This document shows positions 12,844 through 24,639 of a stretch of 64,000 bases of DNA, one piece after another. The first letter of the stretch is position 1; every line of letters begins with the position of its first letter. The DNA comes from Nectonema munidae (taxonomy: Eukaryota; Nematomorpha; Nectonematoida; Nectonematidae): positions 372,001 through 436,000 of the forward strand of contig JAUIRK010000173.1 in the NCBI GenBank assembly GCA_030549495.1, in the 5' to 3' direction. The position numbers were made by a program, and so were the translations under genes. The notes under the pieces are model-generated. The model ran no database searches, was not told where the DNA came from, and saw only the letters and a program-made list of their open reading frames with translations.

Positions 12844-15117
12844 CAGGGGTCTCCAAACTACGGCCCGCGGGCCAAATCCCGCCCGCAACGCATTTTTATC
12901 CGGCCCTTCAAACGCATCCTAAATTCATATTGTAGATTTTAAATCAGAAATTAGAAAATTATTTTTGCTTGCTCTCAACTGTATCCAATAATTAAAATCG
13001 CGTCATATTAATTACTAATATTACATTAATACTAATATTTCTAAATATTGCATTTATTTTACTGATCCTTTAATATTTATATAGGTTTTTTAATACTTAA
13101 TATTTAAATATTTTTTTAGCTATTTAGAATAAATATTTCTTATAATTTTAAAGATGGCTTCTAAAAAAAGAAAAGTTGATAAAGAATGTCGTGTCTTCAA
13201 CAAAAGCTGGGAAGAAAAGTATTTTTCCAAATAAGTAATGACCAAAAAGCCATTTGCTTAATATGCCATGAAACTATTGCAGTCTTAAAAGAATACAATG
13301 TCCGTCGTCATTACGAGACAAAACATTTTTCTACACACTCAGAACTCCATGGAAAACAACGTACAGACACAACTGAATTATTGAAATCTAAACTACAATT
13401 GCAAAGAAACTTTTTCACAAAGAAGCTTCATGAAAATGAATCTATTACTCGAGTAAGTTATACAATAACTAAAAAATTAGCTGAGCGTGGGAAGCCATTT
13501 ACTGATGGTATCCTTATAAAGGAGTGTATAATGGGGACAGTAAAAGTCTTGTGTCCAGAAAGAACAAATTTGTTTTCAAATATTAGTCTTTCTGCGAGTT
13601 CAATCATGCGGAGAACCGAAGAGCTGGCCGAAAACATAGAATTACAACTACGTAAAAAAAGCAAAAAAAAATTTGTGGTTTTCAGTGGCAATTGATGAAT
13701 CTGTTGATCTTTCTAGCACGTCTCAGCTTCTTATATATCTTCGTGGTGTAAGTCAAGATTTCCAAATAAGTGAAGAATTGGCTTCAGTGTTTAGTATGCA
13801 TGGAACAACAACGGGAAAAGATCTTTTTATTCAAGTAGAAAATTTTTTGCAACAATATGATCTCAAATGGAATCAGCTTCGTTGCGTCACAGTTGACGGT
13901 GGCCCGAATATGGCAGGAATAAAAAAGGGTCTGGTAGGCCTCATTCAAGCTAAAATGGAATATCTTCACTGTCCAAGGGCTCTTTTCATTCACTGCATTA
14001 TACACCAGCAAGCACTCTGCGCAAAGCAATTAGATATATCTTGTGTGCTCAATCCAGTCACAAAAGCTGTCAATTATATTAGAGGACACGCTCACATTCA
14101 CAGGCAGTTTCAAGCTTTTCTTGAAGAACTTGATTCTGAATATGATGATATAAGTTACTACACAGCAGTAAGATGGCTCAGTTGTGGAAAACTATCATCT
14201 CGTTTTCTTAAACTTAGAAAAGAAATAATAATATTTTTAAGTGAAAAAAACAAATTGAATAGACAATTTTTAGATCCTTCTTGGATATCAAAGTTGTCAT
14301 TTTTGGTTGACATCACAAAACACATGAATGATTTAAATTTAAAATTGCAGAAACAAGGAAATCTCATATGTGATTTATACAAAATTATTACAGTCTTTCG
14401 AACAAAATTGACATTGTTTATAAGTCAATTTCAAAACGGAAACTACTCTCATTTTGAAAATTTTCAAGAGTTTCTCGCTGAAAATACAGAACAAGTAGAT
14501 CTCGAATTTCATAAAGACGTACTCACTAAGTTACATAAAAACTTCACAAATCGATTTTTTGATCTTGATAAAATAAGAAATGACATTATCTTGTTTGAAA
14601 ATCCTTTTGAATGTACCGTTGATGACATGCCAGCACACCTACAACTTGAATTAATCGATTTACAAGCTTCTACTTTGCTAAAAGCAAAACATAGAGAAGG
14701 TTTATTTGAATTCTACAAATATTTACCTGATGATGAGTTTTTCAATCTAAAAAAATTTGCGTCAGGTATGGCTACAGTTTTTGCAACAACGTATAAATGT
14801 GAGCAAACTTTTTCAAAAATGAAGTACATAAAGTCAACGCATCGAACAAGACTGACAGACAACCACTTAAAAGCAATTCTTATTCTTGGATGTACTAAAT
14901 TTGAGGCTGACATTAGTTCCATTTTAAGAACTAAACAGCAGTTTCATAAATCCCATTAATTTTCTACCATATTATTTTTTGTTCTATTATTTTGTGTCTT
15001 TATAAATAAATTGATTTGTTGTTTTAAGCATAAATTCATGAAAAAAATTTTTAGGCCCGCGAATATTAATTATCTGGATCTATGTGGCCCTATAGAGAAA
15101 AACTTTGATGACCCCTG
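12844..15117 (+). mobile_element. Nearly complete hAT transposon
   Basis: 2274-bp element with inverted ends: CAGGGGTCTCCAAAC on the left, CAGGGGTCATCAAAG on the right read inward. It is flanked by a perfect 8-bp target duplication GTCTAGTC (12836-12843 and 15118-15125). One plus-strand transposase gene of the BED-finger (GTF2IRD2/ZBED-like) hAT group fills the interior. The perfect duplication and only two reading-frame breaks point to a fairly recent insertion. Confidence 0.93.
13154..14959 (+). pseudogene. hAT transposase with two frameshifts
   Basis: Cut-and-paste transposase. The natural start is the ATG at 13154 (MASKKRKVDKE). A single-base shift near 13215-13230 moves translation into the frame of 13186-13695, and a second in the A-rich run near 13665-13680 moves it into the frame ending at 14959. 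Domains seen: a BED zinc finger (CLIC, then H and H in RRHYETKH); the first catalytic Asp in VAIDESVD; the second in CVTVDGGPNMAG; and the C-terminal hAT dimerisation region with the catalytic Glu in YKCEQTFSKMK. The C-terminal 428 residues are intact. The protein resembles animal genes annotated as general transcription factor II-I repeat or ZBED-like proteins, which derive from this family. Confidence 0.88.
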
Positions 15118-15235
15118 GTCTAGTCTATAAGAAAATACAAAATCATTTGAAAGCTCATTCCGCCATTATTAAATCACGTGATCTATTTCCTTTAACATTC
15201 TTTTATATTATTCATATTCCTTAAAAAAAAAGCAG

Positions 15236-16338
15236 TGCGTATCGAAGGTGAGCTTTCAGAGTGGTTTAAAATAAATGTCGGTGTTCATCAAGGGTCTGTA
15301 ATAAGTCCTTTGTTGTTTATCATAGTGATAGACGCTCTGAGCTCGGAAATCCTGAAAAATAATCTTGAATTTTTGTATGCTGATGATTTGGTAGTTGTAT
15401 GGATGAGTTGAATGTTAAGTATACGGAATGGAAAAGAGCACTTGAAAGCAAAGTATTAAAAATAAATGTAGCAAAGACCAAAGTGATGATCGTGAGTAAT
15501 AAACTAAGGGTGTCAGGGAAGTGAGTAGTGTCGACCCCTGTTCATTATGTGGACTGAGGGTAATGAGAAAAACCATTTTATGTACGACTTGTAATAAGTG
15601 GGTTCACAAAAGATGTTCCTCTATAAAGGGCTCTCTTTCTGCAGTGAGTGGCTTTGTTTGTAGAAAGTGCAAAAATGGAGACAGAGTAACTCTTGTTGAA
15701 AAAGTCAAATTAGGAGATGATACGTTCGATCTTGTTGATGAGTTATGTTATTTGGCCGATATGATCAATTGCAACAGTGATGTTTCTAGTAGCGTAAGAG
15801 CGCGAATACGCCAAGGTTGGAAAAAGTTCAAGGAATTATCCGGCTTACTGCGTGGAAATTTTTTATCTGACAAACTAAAAGCAAGACTGTATAAAGTTTG
15901 CGTTAGAAGTACGATTTGTTACGGTTCTGAATGTTAGGTGATGAAGAAGGCTGACACGAGAAGGCTACAAACAACTGAGATGAGAATGACTAGGATGATG
16001 TGCGGAAAGACGCTGAAATTTAGGATTGCCAACGATGTGTTGAGAAGAAAATTGGAATTGAGGATATAGAAGTTAGGTTTGGTGTCGAAAGGATGTCCGA
16101 AGGGAACGTTCTAAAGAAGATAAAAGATGAATTGATTGATGGAAAGATGAAGAGAGGAAGACGAAAGAAAGCATGGAATGAAGTGATTCACCACGATATG
16201 GAAAAAAGAAAGCTTGTGCGAAGTGATGCTAAAGAAAGAATGAAATGGCGTAGTTGTTGCAAGAAACTGGTTGACCCCGACTCTTTGGGAACAATAACCA
16301 GGCCTAGAAGACAAAATGGATGATGATGATGATGATAT
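15236..16338 (+). mobile_element. 5'-truncated LINE with PHD-like finger and (ATG)n tail
   Basis: 3' part of a LINE. It starts inside the reverse transcriptase: VGVHQGSVISPLLF, then EFLYADDLVVVW with the catalytic YADD. After a frame break comes 15521-15937 with CSLCGLR, CTTCNKWVHKRC and CRKC, a Cys4-His-Cys3 (PHD-like) finger inserted before the usual YLADMI and ICYGSEC thumb/C-terminal motifs. The C terminus resumes at 16093-16323, ending TRPRRQNG. It is directly followed by a short ATG-triplet repeat, the simple-sequence tail many LINEs leave at the insertion site. Several stops and frame changes make it inactive. Confidence 0.8.
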
Positions 16339-16344
16339 TATTCA

Positions 16345-17581
16345 CATTCCAAGCATTATTGTGCCGCTTGTGTGAAAAGATAATAGTTAGGTGTGAATTT
16401 TAGACACTTTTGTTTCTATGAAGGAGAGAGAAATAAATGGGTTTTCAATGCCGCATTTTTATTTGTTTTTCTAGTTTGTAGCTGTTTATAAAAAATGTTA
16501 AGGTTATGTTACTATTGGCAAATTTTTGAGTCATTTGGGCAAGTATAAATACAAGAATAAATTATTGTTTCTTTGTTGGGGAGGTACCCTTAGCTTATAA
16601 ACAATGACGCCAGGAAGTTTTTGAGTCAAAAACGTGGAAAAAATATGAAAATTTCCTTAGATAAATTTTGGAAAAGTCAAGAAGTTTCAGGGCCACTGGG
16701 ACAGTTCGCTAAAAATGGCTGCAAAGACCGAGGTCGTGGGGCTACTAGGCTTCCAGCCCAGGTAGGGTTATACGTCCACTTTTCACAGGTACGATTTACA
16801 TGATGCATATCACCATTTTTATCGCGATTAACTTTCACGTAAAAGTTGGCACTGTGCACGTTTAAGCTTGACCCTAAAACTTATTTTTGACTTTGTAAAA
16901 AAATTGCTATATAATTTGAGATAAATTTATTTAATTATATAACTTCTTTCCTAATTTTGCAAAAGATATTTCTTTACAGCCCTCTCGGCATCACGTGCAA
17001 ATCTGAATCAGTGGTATGCATCGTACAAATAATAATGCTGTCAACGTCAAAATATTGACTTTATAATCATTACTATTACTTTCAAAATTCATCAAAACAA
17101 TAAGTGAATATTAGTTGCTAATGCACGACTGAATGTTTTTTAAGTTTTTTTAAATTTACCTTCCTATCACTGTACATTTATAGCAAAACTGGAGTTTTAA
17201 AAAGAGAACGTTTGTTCAACAAGTGTATTTTATAATCTAATAGATCTTCAGTTTTGCTATTTGACTAAAAAATAGTGGCTTCGATGAGACTAAAAATTTC
17301 AACTAAGCCATATTAATCTCAGACCAAGATACACGAGCTACGTAACATTCAGGCGCTTGATACGCTATAATATAAAAAGAAGCTTACTACTTACACATTA
17401 AACAATGAAATGAAAGACAAAGATATGGATTTCAAAAAAGGAAATGTTAATTTTATAAAACAAAATAATGAATTAAAAACAAGATAAAAAATAATTACAA
17501 CAATAACAATAAAAAATTCCATAAAATAAATATCTCGAATTTGTTTTATAAAACAGAGGAGAAGAACCGATAAATTTCTCG
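16345..17581. other. No gene recognised
   Basis: Contains a less AT-rich patch at about 16560-16870 with short frames on both strands, but no family, terminal repeat or RNA promoter could be assigned. The right part is AT-rich 3' flank of PANK4. Confidence 0.4.
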
Positions 17582-19903
17582 TTAAGGAAAATTTAAGATC
17601 AAATCGTTTGATTTTGATTGTTGTCTAGAAATATAGTTGACATCTTGATTGAAGAAAACGCCAGTCTTTTTAATTGCAGTAATTTTCAAGCAATCGCATT
17701 TAAAGTTTGTCGATAAGTTGTAAAATACACGAGGAAAGCCTTGAATTATGATTAGATTTATAGCCTGCTTAGAAACAAATTCACAAAATTCTTTACTGAC
17801 TTTAGAGAGATCTAAACAGATGGAAAGAATACCCGTACTTGGACTAACAACAAGCTTCTTTGCTAAAAAACTTTCGTTAAGGAAGGGATTGACAGATTTG
17901 ATCACTTCAATCATTTCAAGCAGTTGGGCATGACTTAAAACGTTGAAAGCAGATTTAGAGTTTGCGCACAAGATAACTCTGATGCCGCGTTTCAATAGTT
18001 GAATGATAAAAGGAATTACCCCAAGTATGAATTCAAATCCAGAATTATTGACGAAAAATAAACAAGTGTAATATATCAAAGGACTTTGAGATATTTGAGA
18101 AAACCATTTATCGTTATCACATATAATCCAATTTAGTTCATCAATATGATTTATTACCTCCACGAAATCTTGCAAAGTATTAACGCTTATACCAGTATGT
18201 TCTTCATAAGTTTGATCCAAAATGCTTGTTGCTAAAAGTCCATATGTCACAAGTTTCAATGCATCAGGAAAGCTCATCTCTTCGAGGTGAACAATCCATT
18301 GTGGCAGTAGATTTAGCGCAATCTTGACTTCAGTCATCATACGGTACTCAAAATAATGCGATAATGCAAACCTATTAACATACTGAGAAAACAAGTCAAA
18401 CAAAATGTGTGGAGATAGAAATCCAAATAAATCTGGTGTTTCTTTAAGAGATTGGATGCGTTGTTTGAACGCAATTATAAACTCATCCAAGCTGCCATCG
18501 CTAAGCAAAGTTGATGCGTGTTCCCTACTGATACTTTCATACAAGTTTTGTGCTAATGAAAGAGTATTATCTAAATACTCTTTACACGTCTCTAAGTTTT
18601 TGCACAAAAATAGGTCTTCGTTATAACTTTTCGTGTGTGTTTTTAATAATGGAAAAAATGTATACAAATCTGAGGATAAATCAAATGATAGAAAGTCAAC
18701 GCTTTTGCAATTGATGGAAGGTGGAGCTTTTTTGAAATAAAAATCTTGTGCTAAAGGATCTCCTAAGTCCAACGCACCAACATAATTTTCGCGCCAAGAA
18801 AATGAACTTTTCTTAGGTAAGGACTTCAAAAATGCACCTATAGCTCCAAGATATCCTTCGTGTCGTAGAAACAAAGCCTGCATACTGCTTTTAGACCAGT
18901 AGTTGACAGAGTAGGTAATTTTATGCATGGTTACGGGGTGGCCTCTGATGAAGAAACCGCTGAAATATATTTTAGCTATATTATGCACCTTAGCGTGTAA
19001 ATACGCAATCTGACCAATATCATTAGCAATAGCTAAAAGCAGACTATTCAAGACATCTTCACATAATTCCTTATTTTTTTCATTCATTTCAGCAAACTCC
19101 GCCGAGCATAGAAACGATTTTTTAACGCACTTTCCAAAACTGGAAGCAATTGTATGAGCTGAGAGGGAAGGGAAACTACGCGACCCGTAAATATCTTCTA
19201 CCAGCATATCTACGTTTTTATGGTCGCCTTTTTCCGCAAGTTCTAGAAGTTTGTCAAAACTTTGGGTTCCACTGATTAAACTACCTAGGCCCCAAAAAGA
19301 CCCACCACCCAAGGAACTTCCGCCAATTCTAGTAAAGTTGTGAGAATCTTCAACTTTGATTATACTTATGCCCGAGCCAATGTTTACTAATAAGTACGGA
19401 TAATGACAATTTTTATCAATTTGTTGAAAATCGAACTCAGGACACTTATTTTTGTTATATAAAAAAGTTTCATTTGGAATTTCATTGAATAAGAAATTTG
19501 CACCTTCAATTAAGCATTCCAACTCATCTTCCTTAATCACTTCAACGTTTAATTCGCTAGTAATCATGTCGGAATATTTATACGCTCCGCCACCAGTTGC
19601 TTTGATCTGTTTGAAATGAGGACTTATTCCTAATTGATTTTTTATAAACTTCAAGCATGCAGGTAGACATCTTGTTTTAAATTTGATGAAATGCAAACTA
19701 GCTCCAACTCCATTTTCTTGCTTTTCAGGAGTTAGCAAATAGGCAACTTTAGCCAAAGAACCACCAATATCTAAAGACAGAATGCGGGCATATTGAATTT
19801 GCTTGAATATTGGAGAGTGTATTTGTAGTTCTTCATCTGTAAAATCATCAGACTGGTCCCTTAAAGTGTAAAACATTGTATAAGTGGAAAAATATACATT
19901 CAT
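17582..19903 (-). CDS. PANK4: Pantothenate kinase 4 (kinase-like plus DUF89 phosphatase-like domains)
   Basis: Two-domain cytosolic protein of coenzyme A metabolism. At 773 residues it equals the length of human PANK4. The N-terminal pantothenate kinase fold shows LSLDIGGSLAK at 42-52, ATGGGAYKY at 102-110, VNIGSGISI at 173-181 and GGSSLGGGSFWGLGS at 194-208. It keeps E127 (in KEDELEC) and R192 (in FTRIGGSS), the equivalents of the catalytic Glu and Arg that amniote PANK4 has lost. The C-terminal domain is DUF89/ARMT1-like. In the family its metal site uses Asp-Asn in the FADNSG motif and a later Asp. Here these positions read VNNSG (near 617) and FNVLS (near 653), so both aspartates are replaced (Asn and Val). 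The kinase may therefore be active and the phosphatase probably inactive. One exon, no frameshift; ATG start at 19903. Confidence 0.93.
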   Translation of the reverse strand: MNVYFSTYTMFYTLRDQSDDFTDEELQIHSPIFKQIQYARILSLDIGGSLAKVAYLLTPEKQENGVGASLHFIKFKTRCLPACLKFIKNQLGISPHFKQIKATGGGAYKYSDMITSELNVEVIKEDELECLIEGANFLFNEIPNETFLYNKNKCPEFDFQQIDKNCHYPYLLVNIGSGISIIKVEDSHNFTRIGGSSLGGGSFWGLGSLISGTQSFDKLLELAEKGDHKNVDMLVEDIYGSRSFPSLSAHTIASSFGKCVKKSFLCSAEFAEMNEKNKELCEDVLNSLLLAIANDIGQIAYLHAKVHNIAKIYFSGFFIRGHPVTMHKITYSVNYWSKSSMQALFLRHEGYLGAIGAFLKSLPKKSSFSWRENYVGALDLGDPLAQDFYFKKAPPSINCKSVDFLSFDLSSDLYTFFPLLKTHTKSYNEDLFLCKNLETCKEYLDNTLSLAQNLYESISREHASTLLSDGSLDEFIIAFKQRIQSLKETPDLFGFLSPHILFDLFSQYVNRFALSHYFEYRMMTEVKIALNLLPQWIVHLEEMSFPDALKLVTYGLLATSILDQTYEEHTGISVNTLQDFVEVINHIDELNWIICDNDKWFSQISQSPLIYYTCLFFVNNSGFEFILGVIPFIIQLLKRGIRVILCANSKSAFNVLSHAQLLEMIEVIKSVNPFLNESFLAKKLVVSPSTGILSICLDLSKVSKEFCEFVSKQAINLIIIQGFPRVFYNLSTNFKCDCLKITAIKKTGVFFNQDVNYISRQQSKSNDLILNFP

Positions 19904-20841
19904 ACTTGATTACAAACACCGAAAAAACTACAGTGAGAAATTTTTTCAAAAAGAAAATCTATTGTACGAAAATTTAAATAAAGATAACAAATTTGCTTGG
20001 ATATTCTAGAAAACTTTTGAAATGCTGAAACAGAGCTTCCTAATACTTAATCTTAGCAAACTTTATCAAAGATCAAAACTTTTTCGTCATGTATGCTTTT
20101 TTAAGGATAAAAAAATTATAAATGAAAGGGAAAAATTATTCTCTATATTATGACTGTATAAAAAGAAGTCCTAGAAATTTAGCTACGTGAATTTTGAATT
20201 ATACGCTTAAAGAGTATGGACAGAGAACATCGGGTATTAACCAAATATAATAAGGACATATACAGGCTTAATGATCTACAACGTTAAGTTTCGAGGTCCA
20301 GAAGTGTACAATCTGCTATAATTTATGCGGGTTGAAATAAATAAAGAGAAAGTATAATATAAGCATTATTTGAATATACCCTTAATAACATTACCAATAA
20401 CCAACTAACAAAAGAATGATATAATAGCAAAGATTTATATTTTTAATACCCTTTACTTTGTGTTTTAATCTGCTTTAGTTTTACTTAATAAAACTGGTCT
20501 TGCTAATTATTACCTCCTCTGTACTGAAACAACTGGAAATGCTGAATAAAAACGCCTATTTTAAAAATATTGTTCGGTAGAAAGTATGATTTAGATATGT
20601 AAAAATAAATAAATTGAATATTCATATATGTTTTTCTATGATAAAATAAGAAACTTAGATATTTGTAGGTTAAAGTACTTCCATCCCTCCTTCACCATAA
20701 TTTAGATGGTAAATTAGTTTGCTTATGAATAGTGTACACGAATGATTAATCAAAGCCTCTTTACCTTGTTAGTAAAACAAGGGCATTCTATTTTTTTAGA
20801 AAAAAATTCAAAAATACTTGAATAATTCTGACAGCAATTAC
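19904..20841. other. No gene seen
   Basis: AT-rich 5' flank of PANK4 and further spacer. No promoter motif or repeat boundary could be supported. Confidence 0.5.
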
Positions 20842-21960
20842 AATATTCCTTGACCTGTCGAAAGCTTTGGATAAAATCTCCCATGAAAAGCTGCTAATTA
20901 AACTAAACTATTTCGGTGTTTCTAGTTCATCTATTGCCTTTTTCGTTCCTACTTTTTATCTAGAGAAAAGCTTGTTAGTGTCAAATCCTCTTCCAAAAGA
21001 ATATTTACAGGAGTTCCCCAAGGATCCTTTCTGGGTCCCGTTCTTTATATATAAATGACATTCCTAACTCAAACCGATTGATGAATTTTTATCTATTCGC
21101 CGATGATATTTCACTTGTTTTACCTCTTGAGTTAAAGACAATGTTCAGAAAATTGTTATATCTGATACAATATGTTCTAATATGGATTCCGTGAAAAAGT
21201 GCTGCAAAAGTAACTCCCTTATGATAAGTTTCGATAAATCCAAGGCTTTAGTGTTCTCAAACAAAGCAAACATTCGAAATGAGATATATTTAGATAAAAT
21301 AGGTATTAATATTATTGAAAAGTTTGCTTTTTTAGTCTTAACCATAAATAAGAAATGTACTTGGGCTAACCATGTAAATCAAGTATTAATAAAACTTAAC
21401 AACATGCATGGTGTACTAAAAAGATTTAAAAACAATTTTCCAAATAGCATTAAATTGGAAATTTATAACGCGCTTGTTTTAGCCCATCTTAATTTTAGTG
21501 TAATTAATTGGGGTCATTCAGATATTTCTAAAATAGAATTCTTACAGAAAAGCATCATTAGGACTGTTTTCAAGTTAAGAATCGTAAGGCATATCCCAAC
21601 TTTATTTTAAAGATAACAGTCTATTAAAATTAAAAGATATATATTACATTAAAATTTTTGTATAACTTTATTCATGATTCTCTACCAACAGTATTTGGAA
21701 ATTGGTTTGAACCTCTTTCGTGTTTTATAAATTATTCTTTGAGAAATCAAAAAAACTTCGTAGTGCCATATAAGATTAGTAGATCAAAAACTTAAGTTAC
21801 CGTGCTATAATCTATTGGAATAATATCCTCAGTAAATTGTAGCTTCACTTTATTTTTTTCTTCAAATTTAAGATTAAATTTAAATGCATCCTGATCGAAA
21901 ACTTTAGAAGCATATGTGAAAATAAAAATTGCTTTTTTAAAAACTTGGCATAATAAAGCA
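20842..21960 (+). mobile_element. LINE fragment, reverse transcriptase to C terminus
   Basis: Jockey/CR1-like LINE remnant. Plus-strand peptides in order: FLDLSKALDKISHEKLL (the FLDLSKAFD motif), FTGVPQGSFLGPVLY in a shifted frame near 21005, YLFADDISLVL near 21090 with the catalytic Asp pair, then 21182-21610 with SFDKSKALVFSNK and LEIYNALVLAHLNFSVINWG. Weak C-terminal similarity (KLRS, YWNN) continues to about 21.9 kb. Frame breaks occur near 21000, 21060 and after 21610. Confidence 0.8.
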
Positions 21961-24364
21961 AATTCTAGTGTTTGATTTATGTTTGCATAATAATATCTAT
22001 TTTATATACCTAACATTATTCATATATATATAGTTATCATTTATCTTTGACTGTATATACATATAAGCAATCTTTGTTTCGTGTGAATCTAATCGATTGA
22101 ATTGAGTCTTTTTTTTTAATTTTTATATTCATTTTACAAACTTTAACTAATCTTTGTTTTGATTTTTTTTCTGTGTATATAAACTCATCCTCTTACAAAC
22201 TTTGAAAAAACCAGAAGACCATTGTTTTACCCATCAAAAGAATTTGCTCTTTTCACTTTCAAAGGATCATCATCGCACCCGGCTATATTGCTTTTTGTTC
22301 ATTCTTTCAAAGATAAACTAAAGCTTTTCTTTGATGCTTCATATATTTTTTTTGTAAATAAATCTTCTTCTTGAACTCATTCAAAACTTAATAAAGTATA
22401 ATTGCTGAATATTTTATCTTTGCAAATTAGCTACTATGGCTATAATTTTTTTTATAATAAAATTCATTTTAATACAAAAAATAACAAAGATATTTAGTTT
22501 AAAACTTACTGATTTTGACAAGAATCAGACGATATCATCCGACTTTATATTTAAAAAAATTGAATGAAAAATAGTTTCTCACATTTTTAAAAAAATTTAA
22601 TTTTGTAAGATTAACAATATTTTTCTTATTTTTTATTAAAAAAAATGCTATCTATAAATCATTTATCTTAAATTAATATTCAACCATATTTGGATTAGCG
22701 AAGATTGCCCACGGTGGAAGCGCATGGTTTTAATCCACTAAAAACCTCGTGTCACAACTATCACTCTTAGAGACATCTTATCTCACACTCAGTCCCTTTT
22801 TTATCATTAATTATCATAGGACATCCTCCCCCCCCATTGACTAGTCTAGTTTTAACCTCCAGTGAAAGAAATTGGCCAATATTTTTTTATATATATAATT
22901 TTCTTACATTTTCAATATTTTTTCTCTCTTTTAACATAGTTTTTACTTGTCCTAAAGTGATCAGCTCTCCATTCATGATTGAGACAACTTTCATTTTACT
23001 TTCAACAATGCGACCGCGTGTTGCTTTCACAATAAACTGAATTGTTTTCTAAAATACTAACATGTCTAACATCATCCACATTTGATGGACTGATAAGAAG
23101 TGAAGAAATGGAAGTAATCGTCACGCTAGCCAATATAATTCAAAGGAAGCCAGAAGAGTTAAATTAAAAATTTTGAATACACATTACTTTTTTTGTGAAG
23201 TTTTCATGTTAAAACATAAATTTTTAAAACTGTCCATCGCATTATAAACACTTTGTGTACAATAGTTTTGCTCATTACTTTGTTTTTTTTTGCAAAACAA
23301 ATCATTCTTTTACTCTTATCCTCCTAAAACTTATATTTACTATCCATTTCTATTGATGGTAATAATTTGTGTGTAGTTACATCAATACAATTCGCTCTCT
23401 AATTGTTAATTAAACAGAGTCTGAATTGACATCCTCCTAGTCCGTTTTACTAAGAACCAGTTTTAGGTTTCCCTCAAACCTCAGAAACTATCTCATTTTA
23501 AATGTCATATTTGCTTCAAACATGATCACTAAATTCTGAAGGTTATAACTGTTATACACAACACAATGCTACATCTAGATCTGTTTACGATCCCGTTTAC
23601 GATATGTTGAAAGTGTTCTTAGTGGTTAAGTGCAGTTCAGTACTCGTTTCCAGCTTTCGGCTCTAGGCTACTCATAATAAATGTTAGCCTTGACCGATCC
23701 ACTCTTTTACTTAACGATCAAGTCCGGTTAAACTCCTAGGATAAATAAAGACATCTTAAGCGGTTAATTCCAAAATTAAATTTTGGCTTATATACATATT
23801 CTCTTGAAGCGAACATTATTAGAATTATTTTGATTCTATTGTGAGAATTTGTGAGAAACATCAACTTTAAGGTTCACATTAATTTATTTGTGTATAGTTA
23901 TTTTCTTTAGATTTTTATTGAGTTGAATTTATAAAAATATTTCTTAATAAGGCAAGATACATTTATAAAAACAATTAAATAAACTGAAAATAAGATTCAT
24001 CTGTAGTTAAAAATGGAGATGTAGTGAGTGAGTGGGATTAACGCAGCTTAAATTGAGATGTAGATTTAAGTTTCATGTAATTTCGTTTATTATAAAATAA
24101 TAAATTGATTTCGGTTTATAAATTATAAAATTTTCAAACTTTTTAAAAGACGCTTAGAGCTCTTTAACAAGTTCTTTATGTACATTAAAACCTCATTTAA
24201 AAATAAAAACTTCATATCTATAACGACCAGTTTTAATTTTTATCAATGGATTGAACTTATTCGGCTTTCAGATCCGACAACATTTTAACAAAGAACACTT
24301 TGTATATTTTCTTTAATTCGCCTCTCTTAACAAGTTTGATGTTGATTCCTTAACAAGTTGTGTC
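21961..24364. other. Intergenic stretch, no gene recognised
   Basis: AT-rich. A C-run at 22828 and a possible weak tRNA-like A box near 23610 (TTAGTGGTTAAGTGC) are the only structured spots; the accompanying B box is poor. No coding sequence is supported. Confidence 0.4.
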
Positions 24365-24440
24365 GCCAGATGACTTAGTGGTAAGAGCGTAGGGTCTCTA
24401 TCCAGATGGTCGGTGTTCAATCCCTGATTGTGATGATCCT
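24365..24440 (+). repeat. tRNA-derived SINE head
   Basis: About 70 nt with both RNA polymerase III internal promoter boxes in tRNA spacing: A-box-like TGACTTAGTGGTAAGAGC and B-box-like GGTGTTCAATCCC. It lacks a proper acceptor stem and CCA context, and unrelated AT-rich sequence follows. It therefore reads as the tRNA-like head of a SINE, not a tRNA gene. Confidence 0.55.
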
Positions 24441-24639
24441 TACTATCTGTAGAGCTATGGAAAATTATTCTTCTCTTGGATGCAATACCGACAACTAAAA
24501 AATACGTTATTAAAATATTTAAATATTTTTAAATTACAAAAATAGGATCCATTTATCATAGCTCTTTAATCCTATTTGGGACGGGCTATTTTTATTTCCT
24601 CAGTGACTTGTGTTATTTATTTTACCACAGTCATATAGA

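Noticed and set aside
13186-14959. Possible domesticated host gene of the GTF2IRD2/ZBED type
   Set aside because: It sits exactly within hAT inverted ends and a perfect 8-bp target duplication and has two frame breaks, so it is a transposon copy, not a host gene.
23600-23670. tRNA-like or SINE promoter (TTAGTGGTTAAGTGC)
   Set aside because: The A box is acceptable but the B box (GCTTTCGGCTC) is too poor to support an annotation.
24365-24440. Functional tRNA gene
   Set aside because: A and B boxes are present but stems do not close and the 3' side is unrelated AT-rich sequence. The SINE head reading fits better. The same holds for 47410-47480 and 48464-48540.
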